NCBI GenBank assembly: GCA_023145835.1
Contig: JAGLDH010000060.1
Span: 1 to 35,101 of the forward strand
Length of the DNA: 35,101 bases
Source: Methylococcales bacterium
GTDB taxonomy: Bacteria; Pseudomonadota; Gammaproteobacteria; Methylococcales; Methylomonadaceae
Direction of reading: 5' to 3'
Positions 25,299 to 35,031 of this stretch are shown piece after piece. The number at the start of each line of letters is the position of its first letter. Within the stretch, counting starts at the first letter, position 1. The notes beneath the pieces were generated by a model. That model saw only the letters and a program-made list of their open reading frames with translations. It did not search any database and was not told the origin of the DNA. Both the position numbers and the translations under genes were made by a program.

Positions 25299-25333
25299 AA
25301 GCTAACCACTCGTGAAAAGCGAGTAGTTAGCTT
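25299..25333. terminator. Strong 14-bp hairpin between convergent genes
   Basis: AAGCTAACCACTCG and CGAGTAGTTAGCTT pair at 13 of 14 positions around a 7-nt loop. It lies 20 bp after the stop of the leftward secreted-protein gene and about 200 bp after the penta-haem cytochrome stop. There is no T-run on either side, but its place between convergent genes fits a shared terminator or 3' stabiliser. Confidence 0.55.
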
Positions 25334-25353
25334 GGCTTTACAGCTTAAAAGAG

Positions 25354-25953
25354 TTATTTAATACTTGTTCGTGTTTTCCCCATCGGTGATTTAGACATAC
25401 GGAGACGTTCTGCATTTTTCCCACGCATCTCTTCAGCCAATTCAATTTCATCCGCAGTATAATCTTTAGAGCCAGAAAATTTACATTTTCCTGTGCGGCG
25501 GAGCTCAGTATTACCCCAATAGGTATAGCCAAAAGGAGTCCATGTTTCTACTGTTTCATCCCAATGTCCCATACCTCGATCTTTTGCCCCCATAGTGGAT
25601 AGATTAAAGCTCATCTCATCATTGCCATCACCATTCCAAAAAGTCATCTTAATTCTGACGAGATCTCCTTCTTGGGTTGTGGTACCAAACCATCCATTAT
25701 AACTGGAACTTACCACATAATATCTTTGATGAGAATCTACTGTGCCAGCATAAAAAAAGCACAGTTTTTGCGTATTTCCCTGAGTATGAGAGTTACCCCC
25801 AATTAGACCTGAATCATTATCGTAGTAATATGTAACCTCCCATTCATTATAAACCCCATCTGGTGTAAGAATCATATCCGGGCCGTAGGGCGGCTGTGCC
25901 CATGTGATGGAAGAAAAAAAAGAAAACATAAGTATCGATAGAATTTTTATCAT
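25354..25953 (-). CDS. Secreted protein of unknown function
   Basis: A 199-residue exported protein with signal peptide MIKILSILMFSFFSSITWA (cleaved before QPP). The mature part is rich in Tyr, Trp, Gly and Asn and looks beta-rich: EWEVTYYYDNDSGLIGG, LCFFYAGTVDSHQRYYVVSS, DLVRIKMTFWNGDGNDEMSF. It has two Cys (in KLCFFYA and GKCKFS) that could form a disulfide. The last 35 residues become charged and helical (DEIELAEEMRGKNAERLRMS). No catalytic motif or repeat was recognised. Its promoter faces the long empty region 25954-27436. I cannot name the family. Confidence 0.6.
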   Translation of the reverse strand: MIKILSILMFSFFSSITWAQPPYGPDMILTPDGVYNEWEVTYYYDNDSGLIGGNSHTQGNTQKLCFFYAGTVDSHQRYYVVSSSYNGWFGTTTQEGDLVRIKMTFWNGDGNDEMSFNLSTMGAKDRGMGHWDETVETWTPFGYTYWGNTELRRTGKCKFSGSKDYTADEIELAEEMRGKNAERLRMSKSPMGKTRTSIK

Positions 25954-27436
25954 CGTACATACTCCTATAATTAAATTAAAAAAGATTGTATGGATTAGAC
26001 TCTAAGTGATTTATAGTGAATAATTTTAGTTTTTTGCAATACTGTTTTTTAGCAATATCAGCAAAGCATTAATTAACTCGCTTCATTCAGATTTAAGGTA
26101 AGTATCTTACTTCTCATAGGCATGTCTCTACGTATAAAATCTCACGATACAATAATTTAACAAAGGGTTAAAAGCCATTTAAGTTTGAGAAAAATTTTCA
26201 ATGTTTAAAAATTCAGCATAAAAAACCTAAAAAGACTAAGTTGTATTAATTATTTAATGAGTTCTGATACTTTAATATGCTGGTTTATTATCATCTGAAA
26301 TATATTTTATACTACCAATACTTTTGGAAAAATTAATGATAGAAAAGAGCCAATGAATCCTGTATTTTTTGTCATTTTTTCCCTAGATTGAGATGTGTAG
26401 TAGCTAAAAACTTTGCACTAAAAATGGATAGCTAGCTATTTGAGAGAATGAAATGGTAGGGTAAAAGTTAGCTGGCTACAAACTATATTAGAGTCGGGAT
26501 AAATGGTATCACTTTTAAACCATTAGGTAAATTAAACTATTGATATATAAGGCTTTTATTTTTATCTATGTGATGTTTGTCATGTTTGTAAAAATCTATA
26601 TGAGATGTAGGTCACAATTAGGGATATATGAGTAGTGACGATATATTTAGCATGGTATTTTGAAAAGATTTGTTTAAAATGCTGTCTTGAAAACTGGGTT
26701 AGCACAGAGTTCTTTTTTTATATATTATTATTTGCTAATATATTGTCTAAGCGATTTATGCTAATTATCTGGTTCTTAGATGCGTTCTTTTTGCATTGAA
26801 ACTTAAATGTAAAGGGCTAGGATCAAGAAACATTATGAATTCATCCGAAGATATCTTTTGTTTTTATATTCAGCAACAAGATCAGCAGTATCATTGGCTT
26901 CTTTGTATGGAATGACTTCTTCAATAGTTTTGAACACAGCCCTTTTTAAATGAAAGTAGGAAGTAAATATTCTGTATGACAATAAAAATCATTTGAATGC
27001 CATCATGACTCAATGGAGCTAGGTTTATTTTAATACTATTTTCTTACAAGTCTTTCTTCGAAAAATAACTATCTTAGTGGGTATTTGTGCTTCTAGGAGG
27101 GGGGGAATAGTAGTATGTGATAGTAATTGAAAATATTGAAATCAAACATAAAAAATAAGGGAATAAGAAAAAAGCCAACTAAATGAAGCTAAGTTATCAG
27201 GTTTTCTTAATCTAACGAGCAACTCAACTATTCTAGTTTTTTCAAAAAAACTCTCATCTAGCTGAAATACATTGAAATTTTTTACCTAGGAACCTGTTAT
27301 TTAGACAAAGTAAACTATACTTTTGAATATACATTAGTAATTATAAGGGAATGAGTGCTATTAGATTTTAATAGAAAAATAGCTATCTTAAAGTCACTCC
27401 TAGACTAATTGTTTTTTTAAAAACTTTGGGTATAAA
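25954..27436. other. 1.5-kb AT-rich region with no intact gene
   Basis: No frame of convincing composition spans this region. The only protein-like trace is a 51-codon minus-strand stretch (26833-26988) containing LKRAVFKTIEEVIPYKEAND and TADLVAEYKNKRYLRMNS, without a usable start; it may be a dead gene tail. One G7 run occurs near 27098-27104. I saw no tRNA, riboswitch or strong terminator. The last 150 bp should contain the promoter of the chemoreceptor gene. Confidence 0.5.
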
Positions 27437-29068
27437 ATGCTAATTAAATTCACAATTAAAAAAAGATTAGCCTTATTAGCTGGATTTATTGTTTTCTGCG
27501 GAATTCTACTAGTTATGTGGCAAAGTAACCGCCTTTCATATATTGACCATAGCTTTAAGTTGTATCAAAAAACAGCTGTGCAAGGTAATACTAATATTTT
27601 ACAAATTAGTCGCGACATGAATTATTGTTCTCGCCTATCTCGCAGTATTATGCTGGGGGACAATTATGATAAGAACTTAAATAAACTTATCAATCGAATT
27701 AGCGATATTAAAGATTCATTTAGAGCTTTACTAGATACGGTTGATTATCTACCCGTAGGTGATCAGACAGAATTATTAAAAGCCATCCATGGTTCTCAAC
27801 AAGATACTATGGCTTTTCTAGATGACGGGTTGAGACGTATGAGAACATTAGGTGAGACTGATAGGTCTCAGAGAATTAGAAATGAAGCATGGAAAAATTA
27901 TAAGGCAACAGCGTCACCTATTGCGAATAAAGCAAGGGTAAGCTTTAAAAAACTAGTTAACATTGAGAAAAAACTTGCTGATGCTATAAGTCAAGGTGCT
28001 CAACTATCTATTTCAGAAACTCAAACAAATGGTTTCATTATTATGATAGTGGCAATATTATTGACAACGACTATATTATTTTTAATTTCAAATAGTATAT
28101 TAGCACCTTTAGCTAAATTAAAAGAGCAAATAGATAAGTACTCAGATATTGATACACAGTCTTCAGATGATGAGCTAAGTAATATTCGCCTAGCATTTGA
28201 TAGGATGCTGGAGCGTATGAATATAATTCTCAAACAAGTGGAAAACTCGACTGAGAAAATTTCTGCTGCATCTCTAAACCTAACACATTCAGCGGAAGGA
28301 ACGCATCAAAATATTAATAAGCAACAAATTGAAGTAAATAATGTTGTCAATGCTATGGAGGTGTTAGATTCGACAGTAGAAGCGATTAATAAACATACTG
28401 AGGATGCAATACAAACCATCAATAGTGCGAAAGAAAATTCTAATTTAGGGATTCAGGCTGTGCAAGGGACAATTACTACGATGAAGCAGCTTAATCAAGA
28501 TGTTGAAAGTGCATCGAATATTATCCTTGAACAAGCTAAAGGAACTGACTCAATTGGTGGTGTAATTGATGTTATTAAAGGTATTGCAGAGCAAACCAAT
28601 TTACTTGCATTAAATGCAGCAATTGAAGCAGCTAGGGCAGGGGATCAGGGTCGAGGGTTTGCTGTCGTTGCAGATGAAGTGCGTACTCTAGCTAATAGAA
28701 CGGAGGAATCTACAACTGAAATTCAGAGAATGATTGAAGGTTTGCAAACAGGGTCAGCAGAAGCTGTCACGGTAATGAAAGCAAATATGACTCAGTCAAT
28801 TATAGCGGTAGAGTCTTCTGAGGAAACTTCGCGCTCTTTAGATATGATTATCCAGTCAATCAAAGCTGTAGAGCAGAAGAGCAATGAAATTAAAGATGTT
28901 ACCGACGAACAATCCAATGCAGCACATGGTTTAAATATGACTGTTAATTCAATTAATCAGATAGCTAATTCAACTTTAAGCCATGCTGAATCTAATTTGC
29001 AAGCATGTCAAAACTTAGATGAATTAACCAAGCAACAATTAGATGCTATCAAAAAATTTAAAGTATAA
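27437..29068 (+). CDS. Methyl-accepting chemotaxis protein
   Basis: A 543-residue inner-membrane chemoreceptor with transmembrane helices at about 10-28 ([19 protein letters not shown]) and 199-218 ([20 protein letters not shown]). The roughly 170-residue periplasmic part between them is all-helical, like four-helix-bundle sensor domains. A HAMP segment follows ([15 protein letters not shown]). The cytoplasmic signalling hairpin tip at about 382-412 reads [40 protein letters not shown], the diagnostic MCP sequence that contacts CheA and CheW. Long coiled coils flank it. No che genes are adjacent. The C-terminus lacks the NWETF-type CheR tether. The ligand is unknown. Confidence 0.94.
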   Translation: MLIKFTIKKRLALLAGFIVFCGILLVMWQSNRLSYIDHSFKLYQKTAVQGNTNILQISRDMNYCSRLSRSIMLGDNYDKNLNKLINRISDIKDSFRALLDTVDYLPVGDQTELLKAIHGSQQDTMAFLDDGLRRMRTLGETDRSQRIRNEAWKNYKATASPIANKARVSFKKLVNIEKKLADAISQGAQLSISETQTNGFIIMIVAILLTTTILFLISNSILAPLAKLKEQIDKYSDIDTQSSDDELSNIRLAFDRMLERMNIILKQVENSTEKISAASLNLTHSAEGTHQNINKQQIEVNNVVNAMEVLDSTVEAINKHTEDAIQTINSAKENSNLGIQAVQGTITTMKQLNQDVESASNIILEQAKGTDSIGGVIDVIKGIAEQTNLLALNAAIEAARAGDQGRGFAVVADEVRTLANRTEESTTEIQRMIEGLQTGSAEAVTVMKANMTQSIIAVESSEETSRSLDMIIQSIKAVEQKSNEIKDVTDEQSNAAHGLNMTVNSINQIANSTLSHAESNLQACQNLDELTKQQLDAIKKFKV

Positions 29069-29243
29069 GAGAAACTGGTTCAGACTTAGTTTGACTGATA
29101 TCTGTTTTTGAGGTGATTGTTAATTTTACTAGCTTAGCCGGTTCCCCTTTTTTTATAGGTATAAGTCAAAATTATTACAATTTATGTGCAGTATAACTTC
29201 CATCTAAGCTAGTATCATAGTAAATGCACTTAATATAAAGTGG

Positions 29244-30094
29244 CTATTCTGAAAATCCTTTTAAACTGAGACTAGAATAACTTGAATAGCCAAGTACCAT
29301 AATATAATAAGTGCCTGGCGTATTAAACTTACACGTTTCATTGTTTCCATCTTGATAGGGACGACAATCGAACGAGTTTAGTGTTGGTGTGGAACCTTTT
29401 TTTACATATAAATCAGCATCACCTTTTCCTTTAGAAATTTTTATTATTGTCTGTCCTGCACTTTCAGGAGCAACCAGAGTATAAAACTTCTTCTTTCCTC
29501 TATTACCAGAAAGATTGTTCAGTTCAAGTTTGTTGTTTATCTCATTTATTGACCCGTTAACGGGGTCGTAAATTCGATGGATTCCTTTATGTTTACATGG
29601 GCCTAAAAAGCTATAAGGCGGGCACTCTAAATAACTTGATAAAGTATATCCTCTATCAGCGACGATAATTTCAGTTTTACGACTTAAAGTACCTTCTTCT
29701 TTTATTACCGACCCGGGATATATAGCAGCAACTTCTTCGGGGCTCATATTTGATTTTGCACCGGCAGAGGTTTGCAACATAGGTGTGTTTGCAAAACCAG
29801 ATTTCGTGGTTTCAATTTGAATCACACTATCATTAGTGAAGTATAGCTTTACATAAGCGTCATCATCAGCGGGGGAGTTGAGGGTGCATTTATCTGCTGA
29901 GAGGCAATTCCTACTGTTAAGATCGTTAGAATCTATTTGATTGACTTCATCCGACTCATGCCAAGATAAAACCCACCAGGAACCGATACGCCTTCATGAA
30001 TAATGTTATCAGCTACTCCTTTTTGTGTTGCTGTAAGAACCAGTAAAGCAACACAAATTTTTAAGGAGTTAGAAAAATTCTTTATTATTTTCAT
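29244..30094 (-). pseudogene. Secreted PPC-domain protein split by a frameshift
   Basis: Two adjacent minus frames are one gene. From ATG 30092-30094, with GGAG nine bases upstream, a signal peptide (MKIIKNFSNSLKICVALLVL ... KGVA) leads into HEGVSVPGGFYLGMSR, but this frame soon stops (MKSIK, stop at 29933). In another frame the text continues naturally as DEVNQIDSNDLNSRNCLSAD and on through 29825 to the stop at 29244. A one-base loss near 29950-29953 explains it: GFYLGMSRDEV is a recognisable OmlA/SmpA-like phrase. The C-terminal about 85 residues (KKKFYTLVAPESAGQTIIKI, GDADLYVKKGSTPT, PGTYYIMVLGYSS) form a bacterial pre-peptidase C-terminal (PPC) domain. It may be a true pseudogene or a sequencing error. 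The function of the remainder is unknown. Confidence 0.75.
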
Positions 30095-30546
30095 AATTAT
30101 TATCTCCGTGTTATTAATTATTTTATCTAGCTTCAAAACTAATTCACATAAAAACTAGTATTTGGGACGCAACTTATTTCATATATTCAACTTTAAGTTT
30201 GAAATGAAATTTTTGTACATACGCTATCTTTGACTGATGATTGTTAGCTTACTCCAACTGAATTTGATAGTCAGCTACCCTAAAGAGTAGTTTTATTGGG
30301 TTTTTTTAATTGAAGGTGACTGTTAGTTTGATTTATTGATCAAGCAAGCAATCTCTATGTTAGTATAAAGCGCCAATTAAGCAGGGAAGTAATTGATATA
30401 AACTAAAGCAGTTTTATTCGCCCTTATAGCTAAGCAACGAGTATATAGAAACCTATAATATTATTGCTATATTGAAAAACTGTAAAAAAAACAATAGTGA
30501 TCTTACATCCTTTTACGCCATATTTTAAAATTAAAGAGAGAGTTAA
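30095..30546. other. Divergent intergenic region, nothing recognised
   Basis: AT-rich spacer between two divergent secreted-protein genes. It must contain both promoters, but I could not single out convincing boxes. No hairpins, repeats or coding remnants stood out. Confidence 0.4.
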
Positions 30547-31296
30547 ATGAAAAATAGAATATTTTCTATTTGTTGTATTTTAAGTTTAATTATTATCCAG
30601 ACAGTTGAAGCTCGACAAATCAATGTGTACCACATTGGGTTTAGTGCTGATGCTTTGCTTTACATTCCATGGGAAGTCGATGCTCCTCCTGTGGAAGGAG
30701 ATTTCTCTTTTTATAAACCTGTGGAATTTACCTATAGAAATAATGATTATCACTTTAAGTATGACTATCCAGGAAAGAGTGATTTTGAGTGGCGAATTAA
30801 TTTAGCCCCTGAGGAATATGATTATTATATTATTGGCTTATCTTCTGAAGTATGTAATAACCTTGAAAGTCTAAAAGATAACGTTGAGTTAGCAATTGAA
30901 GAATTAGAATTCAAAGGAGACGCTTATTCAAAAATAATAATTACAAAATACCCTGTAGAATATGCTCATCCTCGGCTGGATCATAGAGGTAGAGCCACAG
31001 TAGATCCTTCTTGTGATTCTTTTAAACCAGGGATTGAATATACTGAACAAGCCAAATTATATAACAAGTGGATTCAAAGATTTAGTGCTATTAGCAGTAA
31101 GATTATTATTATAGATCCTTGGAAAAATTTAAGCGTAGTTGATGAAGTGGATAAGGTAAAAAACCACCATACTCCACAAGCTATTATTCAGACTAATCTA
31201 CAGATTCATCCAGATAAAAAATCACTTCAATCGGCAACTGCTAATTATTTTCTCTTCCTAGATAAACTTGACTCAATTTATTTTTTTAAAGATTGA
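30547..31296 (+). CDS. Secreted protein of unknown function, possibly SGNH-like fold
   Basis: A 249-residue exported protein. Signal peptide MKNRIFSICCILSLIIIQTV ends EA|RQ, and an AGAGAG ribosome site precedes the ATG. The mature part begins INVYHIGFSADALLY, where GFSAD could occupy the place of the GDS block of SGNH hydrolases. Later YDYYIIGLSSEVC, AYSKIIITKYPVEYAHPR and SSKIIIIDPW form alternating strands and helices. Near the end, QIHPDKKSLQSATANYFLF resembles the DxxHP block with its catalytic His, but the Asp is not in the usual position. The catalytic set is therefore incomplete and the hydrolase idea is only a hint from pattern. No neighbour clarifies its role. Confidence 0.55.
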   Translation: MKNRIFSICCILSLIIIQTVEARQINVYHIGFSADALLYIPWEVDAPPVEGDFSFYKPVEFTYRNNDYHFKYDYPGKSDFEWRINLAPEEYDYYIIGLSSEVCNNLESLKDNVELAIEELEFKGDAYSKIIITKYPVEYAHPRLDHRGRATVDPSCDSFKPGIEYTEQAKLYNKWIQRFSAISSKIIIIDPWKNLSVVDEVDKVKNHHTPQAIIQTNLQIHPDKKSLQSATANYFLFLDKLDSIYFFKD

Positions 31297-31417
31297 AAAA
31301 CGAATAACTATATCAAAAGTAGAAGAAATAATGACTGTTAGAAACAAAGCTTGGTTTTTTTGAGTGTGAATGGATAGGTAATGTAGCTCAAAATCATGAG
31401 AAGAAATAGGCAATTTA

Positions 31418-33136
31418 TCATTTCCATCGGTTAAGCATTTCTTTTAATTTTTTAAAATCAATGGGTTTAGCAAGATAATCATCCATTCCATTTTCTATAT
31501 ATTTTTCATCAGCACCTTGCATAGCATTAGCGGTTAATGCAATGATGGGAATTGGGGGCGAGATCTTCTGTTGCATGATTTTTTTTATTTTTCGGCTTGC
31601 CTCTATCCCTCCCATTCTCGGCATATTTACATCCATAAAAATCATATCAAAACTTTCTTTTTGATATATTTCAATTGCTTCAATGCCATCATTAGCAATT
31701 ACCACATCAAAATTTTCTTTACCCAATAATCCTTTTGCCACTATCTGATTAATACGATTATCCTCAACTAGCAAGACTTTTCCTTTCACTTTTTGAGGTA
31801 AGTCTGAGGATGTGGATTCAGCCTCTACCTTTTCAGGCTTATGGAGTATTCTCTGTAGTCTATTTTGGCTAATAGGTTTAATTAATGTGATTGTTTGCTC
31901 TTTATCTAAACGGCAACTTACCTCTCTATTCTTTTCATAGATACCCATAAGAAACACCCACTGCTTAATACACTCAGGGTTCTTTTGTAGATGCTGTAAC
32001 AATACGTCGCATTCGGACTCTTCTATATACTCAATATCAATAATTCTATAAAACTCAATGCCTTCTTTCGACTGATTTTTTGCTTGCAGCAAAGCAAATA
32101 AGCTATCAACAACATCAACTTGTTTACATAACGCTTCAAATTGGCACTTCATAATCTCTCGAAGTTCGATACGAGGCTGATAAAGTACAATATGTTCAAT
32201 AGAATATTCTTTTATATATTCTCGGTCATCAGTAAAGAAAGGAAGTTTCATCCAAAACGTACTTCCTTTGCCCACTTCACTTTCGACGCCTATGTCACCG
32301 CCCATTAGATTAGTCAGCTTTTTACTAATCGATAAACCTAACCCAGTCCCCTGTTGCTTATCCCTTGTTTCATCATAATTGGCAATTTGATTAAACGGTT
32401 TAAAGAGTTTTTTCTGAGACGTTTGAGAAATGCCTCCACCAGTATCAATAATTTCAAAATATAATTGAACGGTATTTTCATTTCTTGCTTTCTGCGTTAC
32501 CTTTAATAAGACATAACCATCCGTTGTAAATTTAATGGCATTGCCTAGCAAGTTAACTAATATTTGACGAAGCCGAATAGAATCGCCTTTTAAGTTATCC
32601 GGCATTCCGCGTTCGACTAAACAAAGAATCTCTAGCTTTTTCTGTGCAGCCATCACCGCTAAAGAGCTCAATATGCTATCGAGCAATTCACTCAGTATGA
32701 AATCTTGTGGTAGTAGTTCAAATTTACCTGATTCCAATTTAGATAGGTCAAGAATATCATTGATAATTCGTAACAATGAATCTGCTGATGATAGAATAAT
32801 GGAGGCTTGTCGTTTCTGTTCAGTCGATAACCCAGAGTCCAATAGCAACGTTGTCATACCAATCACACCATTCATAGGTGTGCGTATTTCATGACTCATA
32901 TTAGCAAGGAAGGTGCTTTTTGCACGACTGGAACTGAGTGCCTGATCTCGTGCCACTTCTAATTCTTTGGTTCGTTCATGAACCTGACTTTCTAAACTAT
33001 CTGCTGATGATTGAAGCTGTTGATTAATGACATATAGTTCGAGACTTTTTTGCTCCAGCAAAGTTTCAGCTTGCTTTCTAGCATTTTTTGCCCGCTGCAA
33101 ACGTCGTTCTAACAACTGACATTGGTCATCACTCAT
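31418..33136 (-). CDS. Soluble hybrid histidine kinase paired with H-NOX
   Basis: A 572-residue kinase without membrane segments. An N-terminal coiled coil (1-72) is followed by HisKA with phospho-acceptor H82 in [11 protein letters not shown]. The HATPase domain (about 180-300) has N199 in [13 protein letters not shown] at 231-235 and GTGLGLS at 263-269. A degenerate receiver-like region (about 310-435, keeping IKP at the end but no phospho-Asp) comes next. A complete C-terminal receiver (about 450-570) has D502 in MDVNMP and K557 in AKPID. Its start lies 9 bp after the H-NOX stop. In known systems (HnoX-HnoK/HnoS) NO-bound H-NOX inhibits such a kinase and controls c-di-GMP or biofilm. No HD-GYP or EAL partner is adjacent; the REC-GGDEF-EAL protein at 2861 is a conceivable distant target. 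Confidence 0.93.
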   Translation of the reverse strand: MSDDQCQLLERRLQRAKNARKQAETLLEQKSLELYVINQQLQSSADSLESQVHERTKELEVARDQALSSSRAKSTFLANMSHEIRTPMNGVIGMTTLLLDSGLSTEQKRQASIILSSADSLLRIINDILDLSKLESGKFELLPQDFILSELLDSILSSLAVMAAQKKLEILCLVERGMPDNLKGDSIRLRQILVNLLGNAIKFTTDGYVLLKVTQKARNENTVQLYFEIIDTGGGISQTSQKKLFKPFNQIANYDETRDKQQGTGLGLSISKKLTNLMGGDIGVESEVGKGSTFWMKLPFFTDDREYIKEYSIEHIVLYQPRIELREIMKCQFEALCKQVDVVDSLFALLQAKNQSKEGIEFYRIIDIEYIEESECDVLLQHLQKNPECIKQWVFLMGIYEKNREVSCRLDKEQTITLIKPISQNRLQRILHKPEKVEAESTSSDLPQKVKGKVLLVEDNRINQIVAKGLLGKENFDVVIANDGIEAIEIYQKESFDMIFMDVNMPRMGGIEASRKIKKIMQQKISPPIPIIALTANAMQGADEKYIENGMDDYLAKPIDFKKLKEMLNRWK

Positions 33137-33145
33137 GAATTTGAT

Positions 33146-33688
33146 CTAATTTTTTTGCAGTAAAAACTCGACGTGCTTATTTTCATCATTGGATAAGTCA
33201 GTCATTTGCAGACTAATATCTTCTTGATGATAAGCAATACACCCTCTAATCAAGCCTTCAGCTAATGGAGCAAAAGGCCGCTCTGATTGATAGGTCATTT
33301 TTAAGCTATTTTCACTGGGGCGATTGGTTTTGAATGAGGGTAATTCAACATCTGGATAGAGCTTTCTGACCTCAACATGAACATGATTATCAATAAGCTC
33401 AAGAAAGGAAAAACAAGACAGTTTTTTTTGAAAAAAATCAGGATAAAGCACGGAAAATCGACCAAAGAGATGCTCACCAAACACTCTGATTAGCATGGGA
33501 ACTTCTATATTTGATTCTTTACTTAGATTGACAACCATTTCAACTAACTCATCATGATTGTAAGTCCCTACCGAGGTATAAGCCCCATCAGTGGATAAAT
33601 TAGATGCATCAATAATTCGATCAGCCACATCTGGGGAGAATTTTTCTTCTACCATTTCTAAGAATTCGGTAAATACCATGCCTTTCAT
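33146..33688 (-). CDS. hnoX: H-NOX haem nitric-oxide sensor
   Basis: A 180-residue haem-binding gas sensor (HNOB domain only). The N-terminus MKGMVFTEFLEMVEEKFSPD is typical. The proximal haem ligand is probably H104 in NHVHVEVRKLYPDVELPSF (pattern H-x-x-V). The haem-propionate motif Y-x-S-x-R is intact as Y133-Q-S135-E-R137. There is no output domain, as expected for bacterial H-NOX proteins that work with a separate kinase, here encoded 9 bp downstream. Whether it is NO-selective or also binds O2 depends on a distal Tyr that I cannot place with certainty. A 13-bp palindrome lies about 42 bp upstream of the start. Confidence 0.93.
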   Translation of the reverse strand: MKGMVFTEFLEMVEEKFSPDVADRIIDASNLSTDGAYTSVGTYNHDELVEMVVNLSKESNIEVPMLIRVFGEHLFGRFSVLYPDFFQKKLSCFSFLELIDNHVHVEVRKLYPDVELPSFKTNRPSENSLKMTYQSERPFAPLAEGLIRGCIAYHQEDISLQMTDLSNDENKHVEFLLQKN

Positions 33689-33729
33689 TATCTAAGCTCC
33701 AAGTGTTTAATAAATATTTTGAGTTGTAA

Positions 33730-33742
33730 GGAATAATATTCC
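33730..33742. promoter_or_regulatory. 13-bp perfect palindrome upstream of hnoX
   Basis: GGAATA-A-TATTCC is symmetrical over its full length and begins 42 bp upstream of the hnoX start codon, within the expected promoter. It does not match the FNR/DNR consensus. A role as repressor site is plausible but unproven. Confidence 0.4.
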
Positions 33743-34317
33743 AAAAAACAACATACTAATGATAGAAATTTTAGTTCATTTTATTATTTATGGGGGATAA
33801 TTGATGGAAATAGTTTTTCTGACATAAAAAATCTTCCAGCCTAATATATATTTACCTTTTAATTTATATGGTTATAATTTCAAACCAATGGAATTAGGTT
33901 TATTACTTTCTTTTCATCGCTTATTAGCGATTGAATTTGACATCCTTAAAATGTAATGAATAGTAGAGTTTTTTTATGAGGAAAGAGTCATTAAAAGGAT
34001 TTATTTGTATCCTGGTTTCATTACTTAACCATAGAGAGAGAAAAATCTATTATTCTATTTTTAGCCGGAGAATTTACCTGATATTTGCCTAAAAGGACAG
34101 AAAATACAATGATCATTAATGAAGGCTATTATATTGATAAAAATTTATCTTGTTTAGAATATTATAATTAGGTTATATTTGGTGTTGTCAAGATATGATG
34201 AAATAGAAAAATAAATATATCTTCAGCAACTAAATAATAGGTGGAAAAACCTGGAAGGTAAGCTGTATAGAGTTGCTGCACTATTAACTCTCAAACGTAT
34301 AATGACGGAGGAAAAAA
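33743..34317. other. Intergenic region with only tiny frames
   Basis: Apart from the hnoX promoter side and the strong GGAGG ribosome site before 34318, it holds two very small frames: 33976 (38 codons, MRKESLKGFICILVSLLNHR...) and 34109 (20 codons, preceded by AAAAGGA). Neither resembles a known peptide and both may be chance. Confidence 0.35.
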
Positions 34318-34797
34318 ATGAAAATCATGAATATCTTCATAGGATTTATCCTTGGTATCATCGTTACAGGCATTACTGTGTGGTTAGTTATGCCGAGTAA
34401 GATGTTAACTGAGAGATTAAGCCCTTTTAGTATAAATGAAACAGTTGAAAAAATTACCACTAATGCAAAAGCTGAAGGCTGGGTTATTTCATCTATCAAT
34501 CCATTACATAAATCAGTTAAAAAGCATGGTGGTGGTAATTTATCTCCTGTCATTTTAATCAATCTTTGTGAAGCGAACCATGCTTACAATCTTTTAAAAG
34601 AAGATGAAAATAAGATTATTTCAGTGATGATGCCGTGCACAATTTCTGTTTATCAAAAATCTGATGGTAAGGTTTATATCGGTATGATGAACGCTGGGTT
34701 GCTTGGTACTATGTTTGGTGGAACAGTGGCAGACGTTATGGGAGGTGCTGTTGCCGCTCAACAGTACAAGTTTATGTCGTTTTTAAATAATAAATGA
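34318..34797 (+). CDS. Membrane-anchored DUF302 protein
   Basis: A 159-residue protein with an N-terminal transmembrane helix (about 5-25, NIFIGFILGIIVTGITVWLV), probably an uncleaved anchor. A DUF302 domain follows: the stretch SVKKHGGGNLSPVILINLCE, then ANHAYNLLKEDENKIISVMM, PCTISVYQKSDGKVYIGMMN and AGLLGTMFGG, all typical of the family. The C-terminus is Gly/Ala-rich (VADVMGGAVAAQQ). DUF302 proteins are widespread in sulfur- and methane-oxidising bacteria; their function is unknown, though the single conserved Cys-Glu and PC segments have led to ideas of metal or redox binding. An excellent GGAGG ribosome site lies 7 bases before ATG. It is monocistronic. Confidence 0.85.
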   Translation: MKIMNIFIGFILGIIVTGITVWLVMPSKMLTERLSPFSINETVEKITTNAKAEGWVISSINPLHKSVKKHGGGNLSPVILINLCEANHAYNLLKEDENKIISVMMPCTISVYQKSDGKVYIGMMNAGLLGTMFGGTVADVMGGAVAAQQYKFMSFLNNK

Positions 34798-34803
34798 TAT
34801 AAC

Positions 34804-34906
34804 AGCACAGTAGTAAAAAAATTTTAGGATTGGAAACGGTATTTTTTTCTGGGTCTTCATTGAACCTAAAAAGTCAAATGTTTAATAATGTTTCTACTGC
34901 TGTGCT
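34804..34906. repeat. 103-bp element bounded by short inverted repeats
   Basis: AGCACAG at 34804-34810 (then TAGTA) and CTACTG-CTGTGCT ending at 34906 are inverted, with seven perfect pairs and further pairing after a one-base bulge. The interior is AT-rich and non-coding. It could be a MITE-like insertion or a long-loop terminator for the DUF302 gene. Confidence 0.4.
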
Positions 34907-35031
34907 AGTTAGAAGCTATATATAAAAATTAGATGCTCCGTAAGTTAAAAGGGGGCGCGATAAGTACCCAAGTAAAATTAATTTAACAAAAAAGATGTAA
35001 AATAAACGAATATTTGCTTCATAAACCTCAA

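Noticed and set aside
33976-34171. Two tiny frames (38 and 20 codons) between hnoX and DUF302
   Set aside because: Too short, no homology recognised; listed only as contents of the gap.
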